Positions 8,072 to 16,203 are shown, counted from the first letter of the stretch. The stretch: DNA of 64,000 bases from Starkeya sp. ORNL1 (GCF_012971745.1 NZ_CP048834.1:1674001-1738000), one strand, 5' to 3'. Made by a program: numbers and translations. The notes: generated by a model from the sequence alone, not told the origin.

Positions 8072-9123
8072 GGGAGGGGGGCGAGCGGCACACCGCTAAG
8101 TTGACTCTCTCCTGTCTTTGATGAATTCTTTTGTATGGGGGAGACATGCTGGTCATCTCATTCGCGGACGCAATCCTAGATTCGGCAAGGTATACAAGGC
8201 GGCATTTGTTGCTTGGCAACGGCTTCAGCATCGCTTGTCGCGCGGACATTTTTCACTACGGATCATTGTTCGCCCAAGCGGATTTTTCTGACGTTCCTGA
8301 GGTCCGGGCTGTTTTCAAAGGTTTAGAAACACAAGACTTTGAAGTAGCAATCAGAGCGCTCGAAGGTGCGTTGCGAATCCTACCAGCCTATGTAGCTGAC
8401 AGTGCTGCGCCTCAGGCTATGATGGCTAGACACGCTGAAGCACTAAAAGATATTCTCGTTCAAACCATTGCAGCAAATCACCCTGCAATCCCTGGCGACA
8501 TCCCTGACGAGAAGTTTTGGGCTTGTCGTAAATTCCTGTCGAATTTCTTGGCTCCACAGCAGGGGCAGGTTTTCAGCCTCAACTATGATCTATTGCTATA
8601 CTGGACGCTTATGCACGAGGATAAGCCCTTCGAAGGGCCCATTCAACTTAACAAGAATGACGGATTTGGGAATTCTGAGGGAGACCCACTAGCAGATTAT
8701 GTTGTCTGGCAGGGCGAGGTCGGCGCCCATAGTGCATCTGTCCATTTTCTCCATGGAGCTCTTCATCTTTTTGACTCAGGATCAGAACTAAAGAAATATA
8801 CATGGGTACGAAAAGGGATACCTCTAATACAACAAGCTCGAGCCGCCATCGCCACAAACGCGTTTCCGCTATTTGTTGCCGAAGGAACGAACATACAGAA
8901 AAAGAACAAGATCAGGCACAACGCCTATCTTTATCAAGGATTCAAACAACTTACGGCTAACGCGGAGACCATAAAACATTGCTTTTTTATCTTCGGTCAC
9001 TCTTTGGCGCAAAACGACGACCACATACTTCATCGCTTAGCCCGAGGCCGATTCGCACATCTCTATGTTGGGATCTATGGCGACCCACTTGCGTTTGACA
9101 ATACGCGAATCATGAGACGAGCC

Positions 9124-9575
9124 TTAGGTGACCGACTCATAACTTCGCAGCCAGATGCGAATTGAAGCGAGCTGGATTGAGGCGAGGAAATTGTCGTCTC
9201 GCTTGTCGTAGCGGGTGGCGACGGCCCTGAAGTGTTTGAGTTTGTTGAAGAAGCGCTCGACAGCGTTGCGTTGGCGGTAGAGCCAGGCGCTGAAGGCGAG
9301 GGTTTTGACCCTGTTGGGCATGGCGCGAACGTTGGCCCATGCGCCGCGCCCAGCCATCTCGTCTCGCAAGGCGTCGCTGTCATAAGCCCTGTCGGCGAGA
9401 AGGATGTTTCCCGGCTCGACCGCGTCCAGCATGTCGGTGGCCGAGCGCCCGTCGTGAGCTTGGCCCTCGGTGAGCTTCAGGCGGATCGGGCGGCCTTCGG
9501 CGTCGACGAGCGCGTGGATCTTGGTGGTCAGGCCGCCGCGCGAGCGACCCATGCAACGGGATCGCTCGTCTTTTT
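9124..9575 (-). CDS. IS5-family transposase OrfB (C-terminal catalytic part, made by -1 frameshift)
   Basis: Downstream of the slippery A-run the -1 frame reads GRSRGGLTTKIHALVDAEGR, ILLADRAYDSDALRDE and RNAVERFFNKLKHFRAVATR. These are the second Asp and the YREK-type Glu/Arg/Lys signature of the DDE transposase. It ends WLRSYESVT, the usual C-terminus of IS427-group elements. No good independent start lies near the junction, so an OrfAB fusion is the likely active protein. The frame is intact; activity is unknown. Confidence 0.8.
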
Positions 9576-9893
9576 TTGGCCGTTGGCGGCATGCTGGTGA
9601 ACGCGGATCGACGAGGCGTCGATCATCTGGATATCGCCATCGTAAGCAGCTGATACGGCTTTCAGAATGCGCGCCCAGTGGCCGGCCTTGCGCCACCGGT
9701 TGAAGCGGTTCACGCAGGTCGTATGAGGGCCATAGCGCGAAGGGATATCGGCCCATGGCGCCCCGGTGCGCAGGCGCCAGAAGATGCCGTTCAGAACGCG
9801 ACGGTCATCCACGCGTGCAACCCCGCGCACCTTCGTCGGCAGAAGTGGCTCGATCACCGACCACTCGAAATCCGTCAGGTCAAATCGCGCCAT
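9528..9893 (-). CDS. IS5-family transposase OrfA
   Basis: From MARFDLTDFEWSVIEPLLP the frame encodes the N-terminal DUF4096-type helix-turn-helix region (GIFWRLRTGAPWADIPSRYG) that recognises IS ends, plus the first catalytic Asp segment (YDGDIQMIDASSIRVHQHAA). It reaches a run of seven A (complement of 9568-9574), where ribosomes can slip by -1 into orfB. Unslipped, it ends with a basic Ala-rich tail. An alternative ATG four codons upstream exists. Confidence 0.8.
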   Translation of the reverse strand: MARFDLTDFEWSVIEPLLPTKVRGVARVDDRRVLNGIFWRLRTGAPWADIPSRYGPHTTCVNRFNRWRKAGHWARILKAVSAAYDGDIQMIDASSIRVHQHAANGQKKTSDPVAWVARAAA

Positions 9894-10153
9894 CTCAACC
9901 TCCAACGCTGAGATCAGTGAATCAGAACACCGGGCCGCAGGGAATCCCCTTATGGGTATGTGACCTAGAGTTGGCTCAGCTTCGTAGCGACCGATACCCT
10001 CTTGAGGTCACCTTTTACGATGCCGAGTCCGCCAAGGTATGGGGATAGACTATCAATGCTCACCCTTCGCTTAAACTCGATGGCAACAACTGCGAACTAA
10101 GAGAAGAATACAAGCTCGGACTTTGCGGTGGCCCTTACGAGTGCCCATTCGTC

Positions 10154-10285
10154 CACGACAATGACGAGCGCCGCATCGAGATGAAACCTAGTGACGATCC
10201 AGCGCAATTGCTTCACGCAGCGCGCTTGGAGACCCTGATCGCCCACATATACCCTGGCACCGTGACAGCGGAGGTGTCGGACGCC
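10154..10285 (+). pseudogene. decayed second copy of the L,D-transpeptidase gene tail
   Basis: ACGACAATGAC(G)AGCG at 10155-10170 and GTGACGATCCAGCGCA at 10191-10206 match the transpeptidase gene at about 6436-6495. A weaker match follows at ACCCTGGCACCGTGA. Indels have shifted the frame: the first half follows one frame and IAHIYPGTVTAEVSDA another. No start or catalytic domain is present. Upstream bases 10049-10153 hold no recognisable gene. Confidence 0.5.
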
Positions 10286-10540
10286 ACGGAGCGACAATTC
10301 TCCCCGTAAGAGGCGCCAAGCTGGTTCAGTTCATATCGCCCGACCGCGCAATCCGCATATCGAGACCAATATCCGTATTGCGAACTGTGGCCGCGACCGC
10401 ACCAAGCCGCTGTCGCCATGCCAACGGGAAATGTTCTAGCTCAAGAATTCCGAGAACTCTCCGACGACGACAAAATCACCATTGACAGCCACAGCTTGAA
10501 TCGCTCACTATCCTCACGCAACCTACGTGAGATTAGTGAC

Positions 10541-11119
10541 ATGCGAGTTTCGATCCAAAAATTGACGGGCGACACGGTTTGCGCTGGCGCGCACGTTGGC
10601 CACTTGGTGCTGGTCAAACTTCTTGGCGAAGTGAACCGCGAGCACAGCGTGCCGGAATTGGTGTTCCTTGATTTTGCCGACGTCGAAATAGCTACCGCGA
10701 GCTTCCTCCGCGAGAGCGTGCTCGCCTTCCGGGACTTCGTTCGGCAGCAACGCCCCACATATTATCCGCTACTCGCCAACGCGAACGTCCAAGTCAGCGA
10801 GGAGCTAAAGATGCTTCTCGACCTTCAAGGTGGTGCACTTTTGGCGTGTGAGCTGGACATCGGCAACCAAACAACCAATATTCAGCTTCTCGGACGCCTC
10901 GAAGGCAAACAGCAACTCGCGTTTAAGTTAGTGGGCGAGCGCGGCGAGACCGATGCGGCGCAATTGCAGCTCGAGTTCGGTGAGAATGAAGGCGTAAAGC
11001 AGACTGCATGGAACAACCGTCTCGCTGCATTGGCAGCTTCTGGCCTAATCATTGAAACAAGCCGAGGCCGAGCGAAGCGGTATCGCTCACTATTAGGTGG
11101 GGTTTACGATGGGTGTTGA
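10541..11119 (+). CDS. STAS-like (DUF4325) domain protein with C-terminal winged-helix region; operon gene 1
   Basis: From the ATG at 10541 the product is 192 residues. Residues about 20-65 contain ELVFLDFADVEIATASFLRE, matching the DUF4325 STAS-like core: a beta-strand ending in DF-x-V, then an SFL helix. STAS-like domains of this kind usually work with GHKL ATPases, and one is encoded by gene 4. The C-terminal 70 residues (TAWNNRLAALAASGLIIETS, then RGRAKRYRSLL) look like a winged helix, suggesting DNA binding. An in-frame ATG at 10418 would add 41 residues but has no clear ribosome site. The 3' end overlaps the next gene by 11 bases. Codon use is less GC-rich than in the chromosome around it. 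Confidence 0.65.
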   Translation: MRVSIQKLTGDTVCAGAHVGHLVLVKLLGEVNREHSVPELVFLDFADVEIATASFLRESVLAFRDFVRQQRPTYYPLLANANVQVSEELKMLLDLQGGALLACELDIGNQTTNIQLLGRLEGKQQLAFKLVGERGETDAAQLQLEFGENEGVKQTAWNNRLAALAASGLIIETSRGRAKRYRSLLGGVYDGC

Positions 11120-11453
11120 CTTCATTGAAAAGGTTAAACGCACTTTCGAGAAACACCTTGATCTTCAGCGGGCGAAGTTAGCGACGGCGGATCTCTTTAC
11201 CCGAACTCCGATTGAGAACCGCCCGGCGTTTTCTGCTGATCTCGTCGGACGCTTTGTTCCGAAGGTCGGTATGGAGTTGATAGCCGAGGTCGATGGTCAA
11301 ACACTTGTGTTGAGTAATGACCAAACCGTCGTCGCCCGCGGCACTGTTCCGCCTTCAATTCTACAGGCCGTTGAGGACTCTTGCGGTGTCGCAACCGCAA
11401 TAGTGCAGGAAGTGCATGAATTCTCCGGTGTTGTAGAGGTTACCCTGTGCTAA
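11109..11453 (+). CDS. small unknown protein, 114 aa; operon gene 2
   Basis: The ATG at 11109 lies inside the end of the preceding gene (ATGGGTGTTGA overlap). The product begins with a helix (GVDFIEKVKRTFEKHLDLQR) and continues with alternating hydrophobic strands (VGMELIAEVDGQTLVLSNDQ; TAIVQEVHEFSGVVEVTLC), suggesting a small beta domain. There is no signal peptide, membrane helix or catalytic motif. The family was not recognised. Its stop TAA shares its last base with the next ATG (TAATG), so translation is coupled and the protein is probably needed in fixed ratio with its neighbours. Confidence 0.6.
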   Translation: MGVDFIEKVKRTFEKHLDLQRAKLATADLFTRTPIENRPAFSADLVGRFVPKVGMELIAEVDGQTLVLSNDQTVVARGTVPPSILQAVEDSCGVATAIVQEVHEFSGVVEVTLC

Positions 11454-12622
11454 TGACCTCCCCTGCTCTCGACCATGCGACGTCGAATGAGACCGCTAAC
11501 AGCGCGCGTACTCTACGACGGGAACGCCGCCTTTGGGATCAACCTTGGTCGACACTTTCACTCGGCTGCACCGCGTGTAGACAGGTCGATGAGTGTGGAG
11601 GCTTACACACAAAGGCGCCGTTACTTGATTGCATGGGCCTCTGTTGTGGCAGACCCGCGACCTGTAGCAAGGTTTGCCGTGCGAAACCTGCCGATTTTGT
11701 CGCGCGTGTTCGAGAGATAGGCGGGTTTAATCTCTCCAATACACCGCGCGGCCCATTACTTGCGTCACCGACGCTACCAAAGATGATTCCGGTTATCTAC
11801 CACGGAAACAAGCGAACGGAGGTTTATTCCGGCGGAGTAGTCGCGCTTTCGCTTTATGCCTTGCTGAGCAAGGCGACCGGCGACCTCAAATTCATGTCGC
11901 GCGAGCAGTTGTGTGACGCATTCAGGATTTCTACAGATACGACCATCGTTCTCACAGGCACCCACCAGGATCCGCCGCTGGAGCGTTGGTGGTCGTACGG
12001 CGAGGCGAAAACCGAAGAAATCATCGGCTTGCTTCGCGGACTTGGGATCAAACTGGTTACAACGCCAAATTACAGCCTTTTTGCCAACGCGCCCCGTTGG
12101 GACGATATGCACTCTATGAAGCGGATCGCTCTGACGTTTGCACAGTTCGTCCGCGGCGGAATTCCGGCCGCCCTCCATGTGAACGGCCGAACAGCAAAGG
12201 ACTTCTGGAGGTGGCGCGACTTCCTGTGCGAGCGCCCTGAGATCACGCACCTGGCCTACGAGTTCGGGACTGGCGCCGGACGAGCGGCACGGTCGCCGCA
12301 ACACGCCGAGTGGCTTACAGAACTGGCGCGATCCGTCGATCGACCACTCCACATTCTCGTTCGCGGCGGCCTTGATGTGTTGCCAACGCTTGCTGCTTCA
12401 TTCGCCGGCGTGACCTTGCTCGACACGTCTGCGTTTATGAAGACGATGAATCGCCAGTGCGCTGTTCCGGAAGGGAATAGGAACGTGAGGTGGGAGCTAT
12501 CGCCGACGGCTACCAACGATGAGCTTGAAAGGTTGTTTATCCACAATGTGACTGCACTGAACGATATCGCCTGCTTGCTCACATCGCCTTCGCGCGGCGA
12601 ATTAATAGCCTCGGGCTCCTAA
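11453..12622 (+). CDS. Cys-rich DUF4417-like protein; operon gene 3
   Basis: The 389-residue product has eight Cys between residues 39 and 75 (CTACRQVDEC, then CMGLCCGRPATCSKVC), a dense metal or Fe-S ligand set. The body resembles DUF4417: IPVIYHGNKR; TTPNYSLFANAPRWDDMHSM; RIALTFAQFVRGGIPAALHV; a Trp-rich WRWRDFLCERPE helix; and strand-helix alternation of a TIM-barrel-like fold (THLAYEFGTGAG). No substrate is known for the family. Starts are ATG at 11453 or GTG at 11447. It is coupled at both ends by TAATG junctions. The assignment to DUF4417 is by pattern recognition and needs a profile search. Confidence 0.6.
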   Translation: MTSPALDHATSNETANSARTLRRERRLWDQPWSTLSLGCTACRQVDECGGLHTKAPLLDCMGLCCGRPATCSKVCRAKPADFVARVREIGGFNLSNTPRGPLLASPTLPKMIPVIYHGNKRTEVYSGGVVALSLYALLSKATGDLKFMSREQLCDAFRISTDTTIVLTGTHQDPPLERWWSYGEAKTEEIIGLLRGLGIKLVTTPNYSLFANAPRWDDMHSMKRIALTFAQFVRGGIPAALHVNGRTAKDFWRWRDFLCERPEITHLAYEFGTGAGRAARSPQHAEWLTELARSVDRPLHILVRGGLDVLPTLAASFAGVTLLDTSAFMKTMNRQCAVPEGNRNVRWELSPTATNDELERLFIHNVTALNDIACLLTSPSRGELIASGS

Positions 12623-13419
12623 TGGAACTCGAATCTCGCGTACTGAATTTTGCGGCCGTAGATGACCTAGGCTTTGCCGGGGCGAAAGGGAGGCTGGAGA
12701 AACTGCCATCAAACCTCTCCTTTACGAGCCACCAGATAGGACCTTTGCTTGAACTGCGACATCTTCAAGGTAGCGGCACGATTCCCAGTGCACGTCCTTG
12801 GTGGCTAAATGTCGGGGGACTCGATGAACTAATGCGGGCAATCGCGGGAGACGAGCGGCAATGGTTCTGCCGGATCAATCGCGCCATGGGCATGATGAAA
12901 CTCGACGCCACACCTCGACCGCAGGAGTGGACAGACTTCGCGATGAACATGAAGCGCGCTGGCGTACTCGCAGGCCTCTCTTCCGATTGGGCGGCGCAGA
13001 TGACGGCTGCACTCCGCGAATTGGAATCGAATATCCACGAACACTCGGGGGCCGTAGGAACCGGGCTCATAGCCTATCGCGGAGCGCCGGGGGAGTTCGA
13101 GTTCGTCGTCGCTGATCTCGGCTTAGGACTCTTGGCAACGCTACGCGAGGCGCCAGACTATGCACTACTGACTGATCATGGAGAAGCTTTACGCTTAGCC
13201 TTAACCGACGGAGCGTCGCGACTTGGAGCAGGCCTAGGTCGCGGTTATGGATTTCGGCCTCTATTCACTGGATTAGCGAACCGTCGAGCGTCGTTGCGCT
13301 TTCGGTCCGGGACCGCATCTTTGACAATTGACGGAACGAGCCCCTCATTGGTTCATGCCCGTCTCGCAACTAAAGCATTCGTTCGAGGCTTCTTTGCTTC
13401 AATAAGCTGCTCAATTTGA
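12622..13419 (+). CDS. GHKL (HATPase_c) ATPase; operon gene 4
   Basis: The ATG overlaps the previous stop (TAATG). In 265 residues the C-terminal half shows the Bergerat ATP fold: N-box LRELESNIHEHS (Asn at 137), G1 box VADLGLGLL (163-171) and G2 box GAGLGRGYGF (202-211), followed by a terminal strand pair RASLRFRSGTASLTIDG. There is no DHp histidine, sensor or membrane segment, so it is not a classical histidine kinase. It resembles soluble ATPases or anti-sigma-type kinases that pair with STAS-like partners, here gene 1. The N-terminal 120 residues are unassigned. What it phosphorylates or remodels is unknown. Confidence 0.75.
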   Translation: MELESRVLNFAAVDDLGFAGAKGRLEKLPSNLSFTSHQIGPLLELRHLQGSGTIPSARPWWLNVGGLDELMRAIAGDERQWFCRINRAMGMMKLDATPRPQEWTDFAMNMKRAGVLAGLSSDWAAQMTAALRELESNIHEHSGAVGTGLIAYRGAPGEFEFVVADLGLGLLATLREAPDYALLTDHGEALRLALTDGASRLGAGLGRGYGFRPLFTGLANRRASLRFRSGTASLTIDGTSPSLVHARLATKAFVRGFFASISCSI

Positions 13420-13624
13420 TCTCGATCCGACATACAATTTTTAAAATTGGGGTCGAAAAATATACTGAAACATCATCAGCGATCAATTGGCGCCACTTAC
13501 TCGCGCTTTGGTAAGCTGGCCGGCATCTCGCCTTCAGACGAATTCATCTTGCTTGCAGGGTTAGATATTTTTCTTACACTCGACCATCCGCGATGAGTGT
13601 TTTACGAGATGTCACTCGCCGCCA
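13420..13624 (+). other. right edge of the island; short open frame continuing after the ATPase stop
   Basis: Immediately after the ATPase stop the same frame stays open for 58 codons to a TGA at 13594-13596 (FGKLAGISPSDEFILLAGLD is part of it). There is no good start codon. It may be chance, a readthrough tail or a remnant. High-GC chromosomal sequence resumes at about 13620. Confidence 0.3.
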
Positions 13625-15625
13625 TCAAGCCGCCGCCCCGCTCTCCTCCCCGACCCGCTCCACGCCGCGCGCCGGCTCCCCGGCCTCGCCTCCAGCAGCC
13701 GGCCCCTCGCCCACACCCTCCTCGCCCGCCGCACGCAGCGTCTCGCGGGCGCGGTCGGCTTCGCGCTGGCGTTCCCACATGGAGTGGTAGAGCCCGCGCT
13801 TGCGCATCAGTTCGAGGTGGGTGCCGCGCTCGGTGATCCTGCCCTGCGCCAGCACAATGATCTCGTCGGCGCTCACCACGGTGGAGAGCCGGTGCGCGAT
13901 CACCAAAGTGGTGCGGCCGCGGGAGACGCGGTCCAGCGCGTCCTGGATCTCGCGCTCGGTGTGGCTGTCGAGCGCGGAGGTGGCCTCATCAAGCAGCAGG
14001 ATCGGCGGGGCCTTCAATATGGTGCGGGCGATGGCGACGCGCTGCTTCTCGCCGCCGGAGAGCTTCAGCCCGCGCTCGCCCACCTCGGTGGCGAAGCCCT
14101 TGGGCGTGGTGCGGATGAAGGTGTCGATCTGCGCCAGCTCCGCCGCGCCTTCGATCGCCTGTTCCGGCGCGCTGTGCCGGCCGTAATGGATGTTGTAGCC
14201 CAGCGTGTCGTTGAACAGCACGGTATCCTGCGGCACCATGCCGATGACGGCGCGCAGGCTCTCCTGCGTCACGTCGCGAATGTCCTGGCCGTCAATGGTG
14301 ATGCGGCCGGCATTCACGTCGTAGAAGCGGAACAGCAGGCGCGAAATGGTGGACTTGCCGGCGCCCGAGGGGCCGACGATCGCCACCGTGCGCCCGGCCG
14401 GCACCTCGAAGGAGATGCCCTTGAGGATCTCGCGGTCCGGATCATAGGAAAAGCGCACATCCTCGAAGCGCACCGCGCCGCCCTGCGCCTGCAAGGGCCT
14501 GGCGCCGGGCTTGTCCTCGATCTCCGGCGGGCGGGCGAGGATGGCGAACATCGCCTCGATGTCGATGAGCGATTGCTTGATCTCGCGATAGATCATGCCG
14601 AGGAAGTTCAGCGGCTGATAGAGCTGCACCATCATGGCGTTGATCATCACGAAGGAGCCGACCGACTGGCGCCCGGCGCGGATGTCGAGCACGCACAGCA
14701 CCATCGCCGCGGTGAGGCCGAGGGTGAAGATCACCGCCTGCCCGGCATTCAGCCAGGCCAGCGAGGTGTAGGTGTGGGTGGTGGCGCGCTCGTACTTCGC
14801 CATGGAGCGGTCATAGCGCTCCGCCTCCCAGCCCTCGGCGCCGAAATACTTCACCGTCTCGTAATTGAGCAGCGAATCCACCGCCTTGGCATTGGCGTCG
14901 GTGTCGCTCTCATTCATCGCGGCGCGGATGCCCATGCGCCATTCGGTGAGCATGAAGGTGAAGACGGTGTAGCCGATGATCATCGCCACCGTGACCAGCA
15001 CATAGCGCCAGTCGAACACCCAGAGCAGCACGCCCACCACCATGATGAATTCGAGGATGGTGGGGGCGAGGTTCAGCACCGTCATGCGCACGATGGTCTC
15101 GATGCCGTTGCGCGAACGCTCCAGCACGCGGGTGAGTCCGCCGGTCTTGCGCTCCAGATGGAAGCGCAGCGACAGCGCGTGCATGTGCTGGAAGGTCTCC
15201 AGCGCGAGGCGGCGCACCGCATGCACCGCCACCTTGGCGAACAGGCCGTCGCGCCACTGGGTGATGGCGGCCATGACGATGCGGGCGAAGCCATAGGCCA
15301 GCGTCAGCCACACCGGGATCGCCACCAGCCAGCCGAGCTGGTCGGTGGAGACGTTGGCGCCCTCGCCGTGCGCCACCGCATCGGTCGCCCATTTGAAGAC
15401 GAAGGGCGTCGACATGGTGGCGACCTTGGCCAGCACCATGAGGATGAGGCCCCACAGCACGCTGGCGCGCAGGTCCGCCCGGTCGCGCGGCCAGAGGTAA
15501 GGCATCAGCCCGCGCAGCGCGAGCCAGAGGCTGCCGCGCGGCTCTACGGAGGGATAGGCGGCCGGCTGGGGGCCTGGTTGCGACGTGGCGGCGGGCGCCG
15601 GGTTGGCGCTGACAGGGGCATTCAT
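13625..15625 (-). CDS. ABC exporter, Atm1/HMT1 type (permease fused to ATPase)
   Basis: The 666-residue half-transporter has a Pro/Ala-rich cytosolic N-terminus and six membrane helices (about 50-350). The ABCB7/Atm1 segment LLNYETVKYFGAEGWEAERY is present. Its ATPase domain has Walker A GPSGAGKST, Q-loop VPQDTVLF, signature LSGGEKQR, Walker B ILLLDEAT and switch His IAHRLST. Atm1-type proteins export glutathione-linked sulfur or metal species and support Fe-S and heavy-metal homeostasis. It is co-transcribed with the upstream ArsR gene through an ATGA overlap. A Gly/Glu/Ala-rich tail is longer than usual. Confidence 0.9.
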   Translation of the reverse strand: MNAPVSANPAPAATSQPGPQPAAYPSVEPRGSLWLALRGLMPYLWPRDRADLRASVLWGLILMVLAKVATMSTPFVFKWATDAVAHGEGANVSTDQLGWLVAIPVWLTLAYGFARIVMAAITQWRDGLFAKVAVHAVRRLALETFQHMHALSLRFHLERKTGGLTRVLERSRNGIETIVRMTVLNLAPTILEFIMVVGVLLWVFDWRYVLVTVAMIIGYTVFTFMLTEWRMGIRAAMNESDTDANAKAVDSLLNYETVKYFGAEGWEAERYDRSMAKYERATTHTYTSLAWLNAGQAVIFTLGLTAAMVLCVLDIRAGRQSVGSFVMINAMMVQLYQPLNFLGMIYREIKQSLIDIEAMFAILARPPEIEDKPGARPLQAQGGAVRFEDVRFSYDPDREILKGISFEVPAGRTVAIVGPSGAGKSTISRLLFRFYDVNAGRITIDGQDIRDVTQESLRAVIGMVPQDTVLFNDTLGYNIHYGRHSAPEQAIEGAAELAQIDTFIRTTPKGFATEVGERGLKLSGGEKQRVAIARTILKAPPILLLDEATSALDSHTEREIQDALDRVSRGRTTLVIAHRLSTVVSADEIIVLAQGRITERGTHLELMRKRGLYHSMWERQREADRARETLRAAGEEGVGEGPAAGGEAGEPARGVERVGEESGAAA

Positions 15626-16044
15626 CAGGCGGATATCCGTTTCCCGGACATCAGCGAGGGGTGCGGATCGGGCATGGACTGCCGATCGGGCACGGATGCC
15701 GATGCCGTTTGCCTACAATTGGGGTCGGTGGGCCGATTTGCGAGAGGTGCGGCCCATTCGCCGAGCAGCGGGCCGAGCGCGGCGGCGAGTTCCGCGCACA
15801 CCGCGCGATCCAGGCAATAGCAGGAGCGCGGGCCGTCAATGGTGCCGGTGATGAGGCCGGCTTCCTTCAGAACTTTAAGATGCTGGGAGACGGTGGATTG
15901 CGCCAGCGGCAGCCCGCGCACGATCTCGCCGCACTGGCACTTCTCGGCCCGCGCCAGCGCGCGAAGGATGGCGAGCCGCGCCGGGTGGCCGAGCGCGCGC
16001 AGGCGCAAGGCGAGAAGGTCGTCAGTGTCGGGCGTGTCGGTCAT
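15625..16044 (-). CDS. ArsR-family winged-helix regulator upstream of the Atm1-type exporter
   Basis: The 139-residue product has the ArsR core: [20 protein letters not shown], then [20 protein letters not shown], with recognition helix [15 protein letters not shown] and wing GPRSCYCLD. Cys at the start of alpha-3 (CQC) and in the wing (CYC) could form a thiol metal or redox sensor. Its stop overlaps the exporter start, so it most likely represses its own operon and responds to the exported metal or sulfur stress. The effector is inference. The C-terminal 40 residues are low complexity. Confidence 0.85.
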   Translation of the reverse strand: MTDTPDTDDLLALRLRALGHPARLAILRALARAEKCQCGEIVRGLPLAQSTVSQHLKVLKEAGLITGTIDGPRSCYCLDRAVCAELAAALGPLLGEWAAPLANRPTDPNCRQTASASVPDRQSMPDPHPSLMSGKRISA

Positions 16045-16203
16045 CGTCCATCGGCGATAGACGATGATGATGACGGGGGCAAGGCGCTCTATCGCCGGGG
16101 GCGTTACCTCGCCCTGAATCCGCCCTGCGGCTATGCTTGGTGCGAGTCACAATGAAGGCATGGGATGCTTGACGCTTCCATGCCGCGCTGCAACATGGTG
16201 GTC

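Larger units (their letters stand above)
9124..9931 (-). mobile_element. IS5-family (IS427-like) insertion sequence
   Basis: The roughly 0.8 kb element carries overlapping transposase frames orfA/orfB on the minus strand. Its ends are GGTGACCGACTCA (9128-9140) and, inverted at 9918-9931, GGTGTTCTGATTCA, so only weak inverted repeats remain. No clean target duplication is visible, so the borders are approximate. It lies inside the DUF4917 gene; the sequence on either side rejoins as one protein. Confidence 0.8.
8146..10048 (+). pseudogene. DUF4917-family (SIR2-like) protein, interrupted by an IS element
   Basis: From the ATG at 8146 (ribosome site gggggaga) about 328 codons read LLLGNGFSIAC (residues 22-32), FSLNYDLLLYW (about 143-153), FLHGALHLF (about 201-209) and FIFGHSLAQNDDHI (about 280-293). 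These match DUF4917 and echo the GAGxS, NYD, catalytic HG and GxSxxD motifs of SIR2-like NAD-binding enzymes. The frame breaks near 9127 at the IS. After the IS, 9930-10048 reads PLEVTFYDAESAKVWG and stop, the expected family C-terminus, in a different frame as an insertion would produce. GC and codon use are clearly lower than in flanking genes. The split copy may still make a truncated protein. A defence role is inference. Confidence 0.75.

Noticed and set aside
11475..11720. 81-codon frame inside the DUF4417-like gene in another register
   Set aside because: It covers the Cys-cluster coding region in a different frame. The Cys pattern and TAATG coupling support the longer frame.
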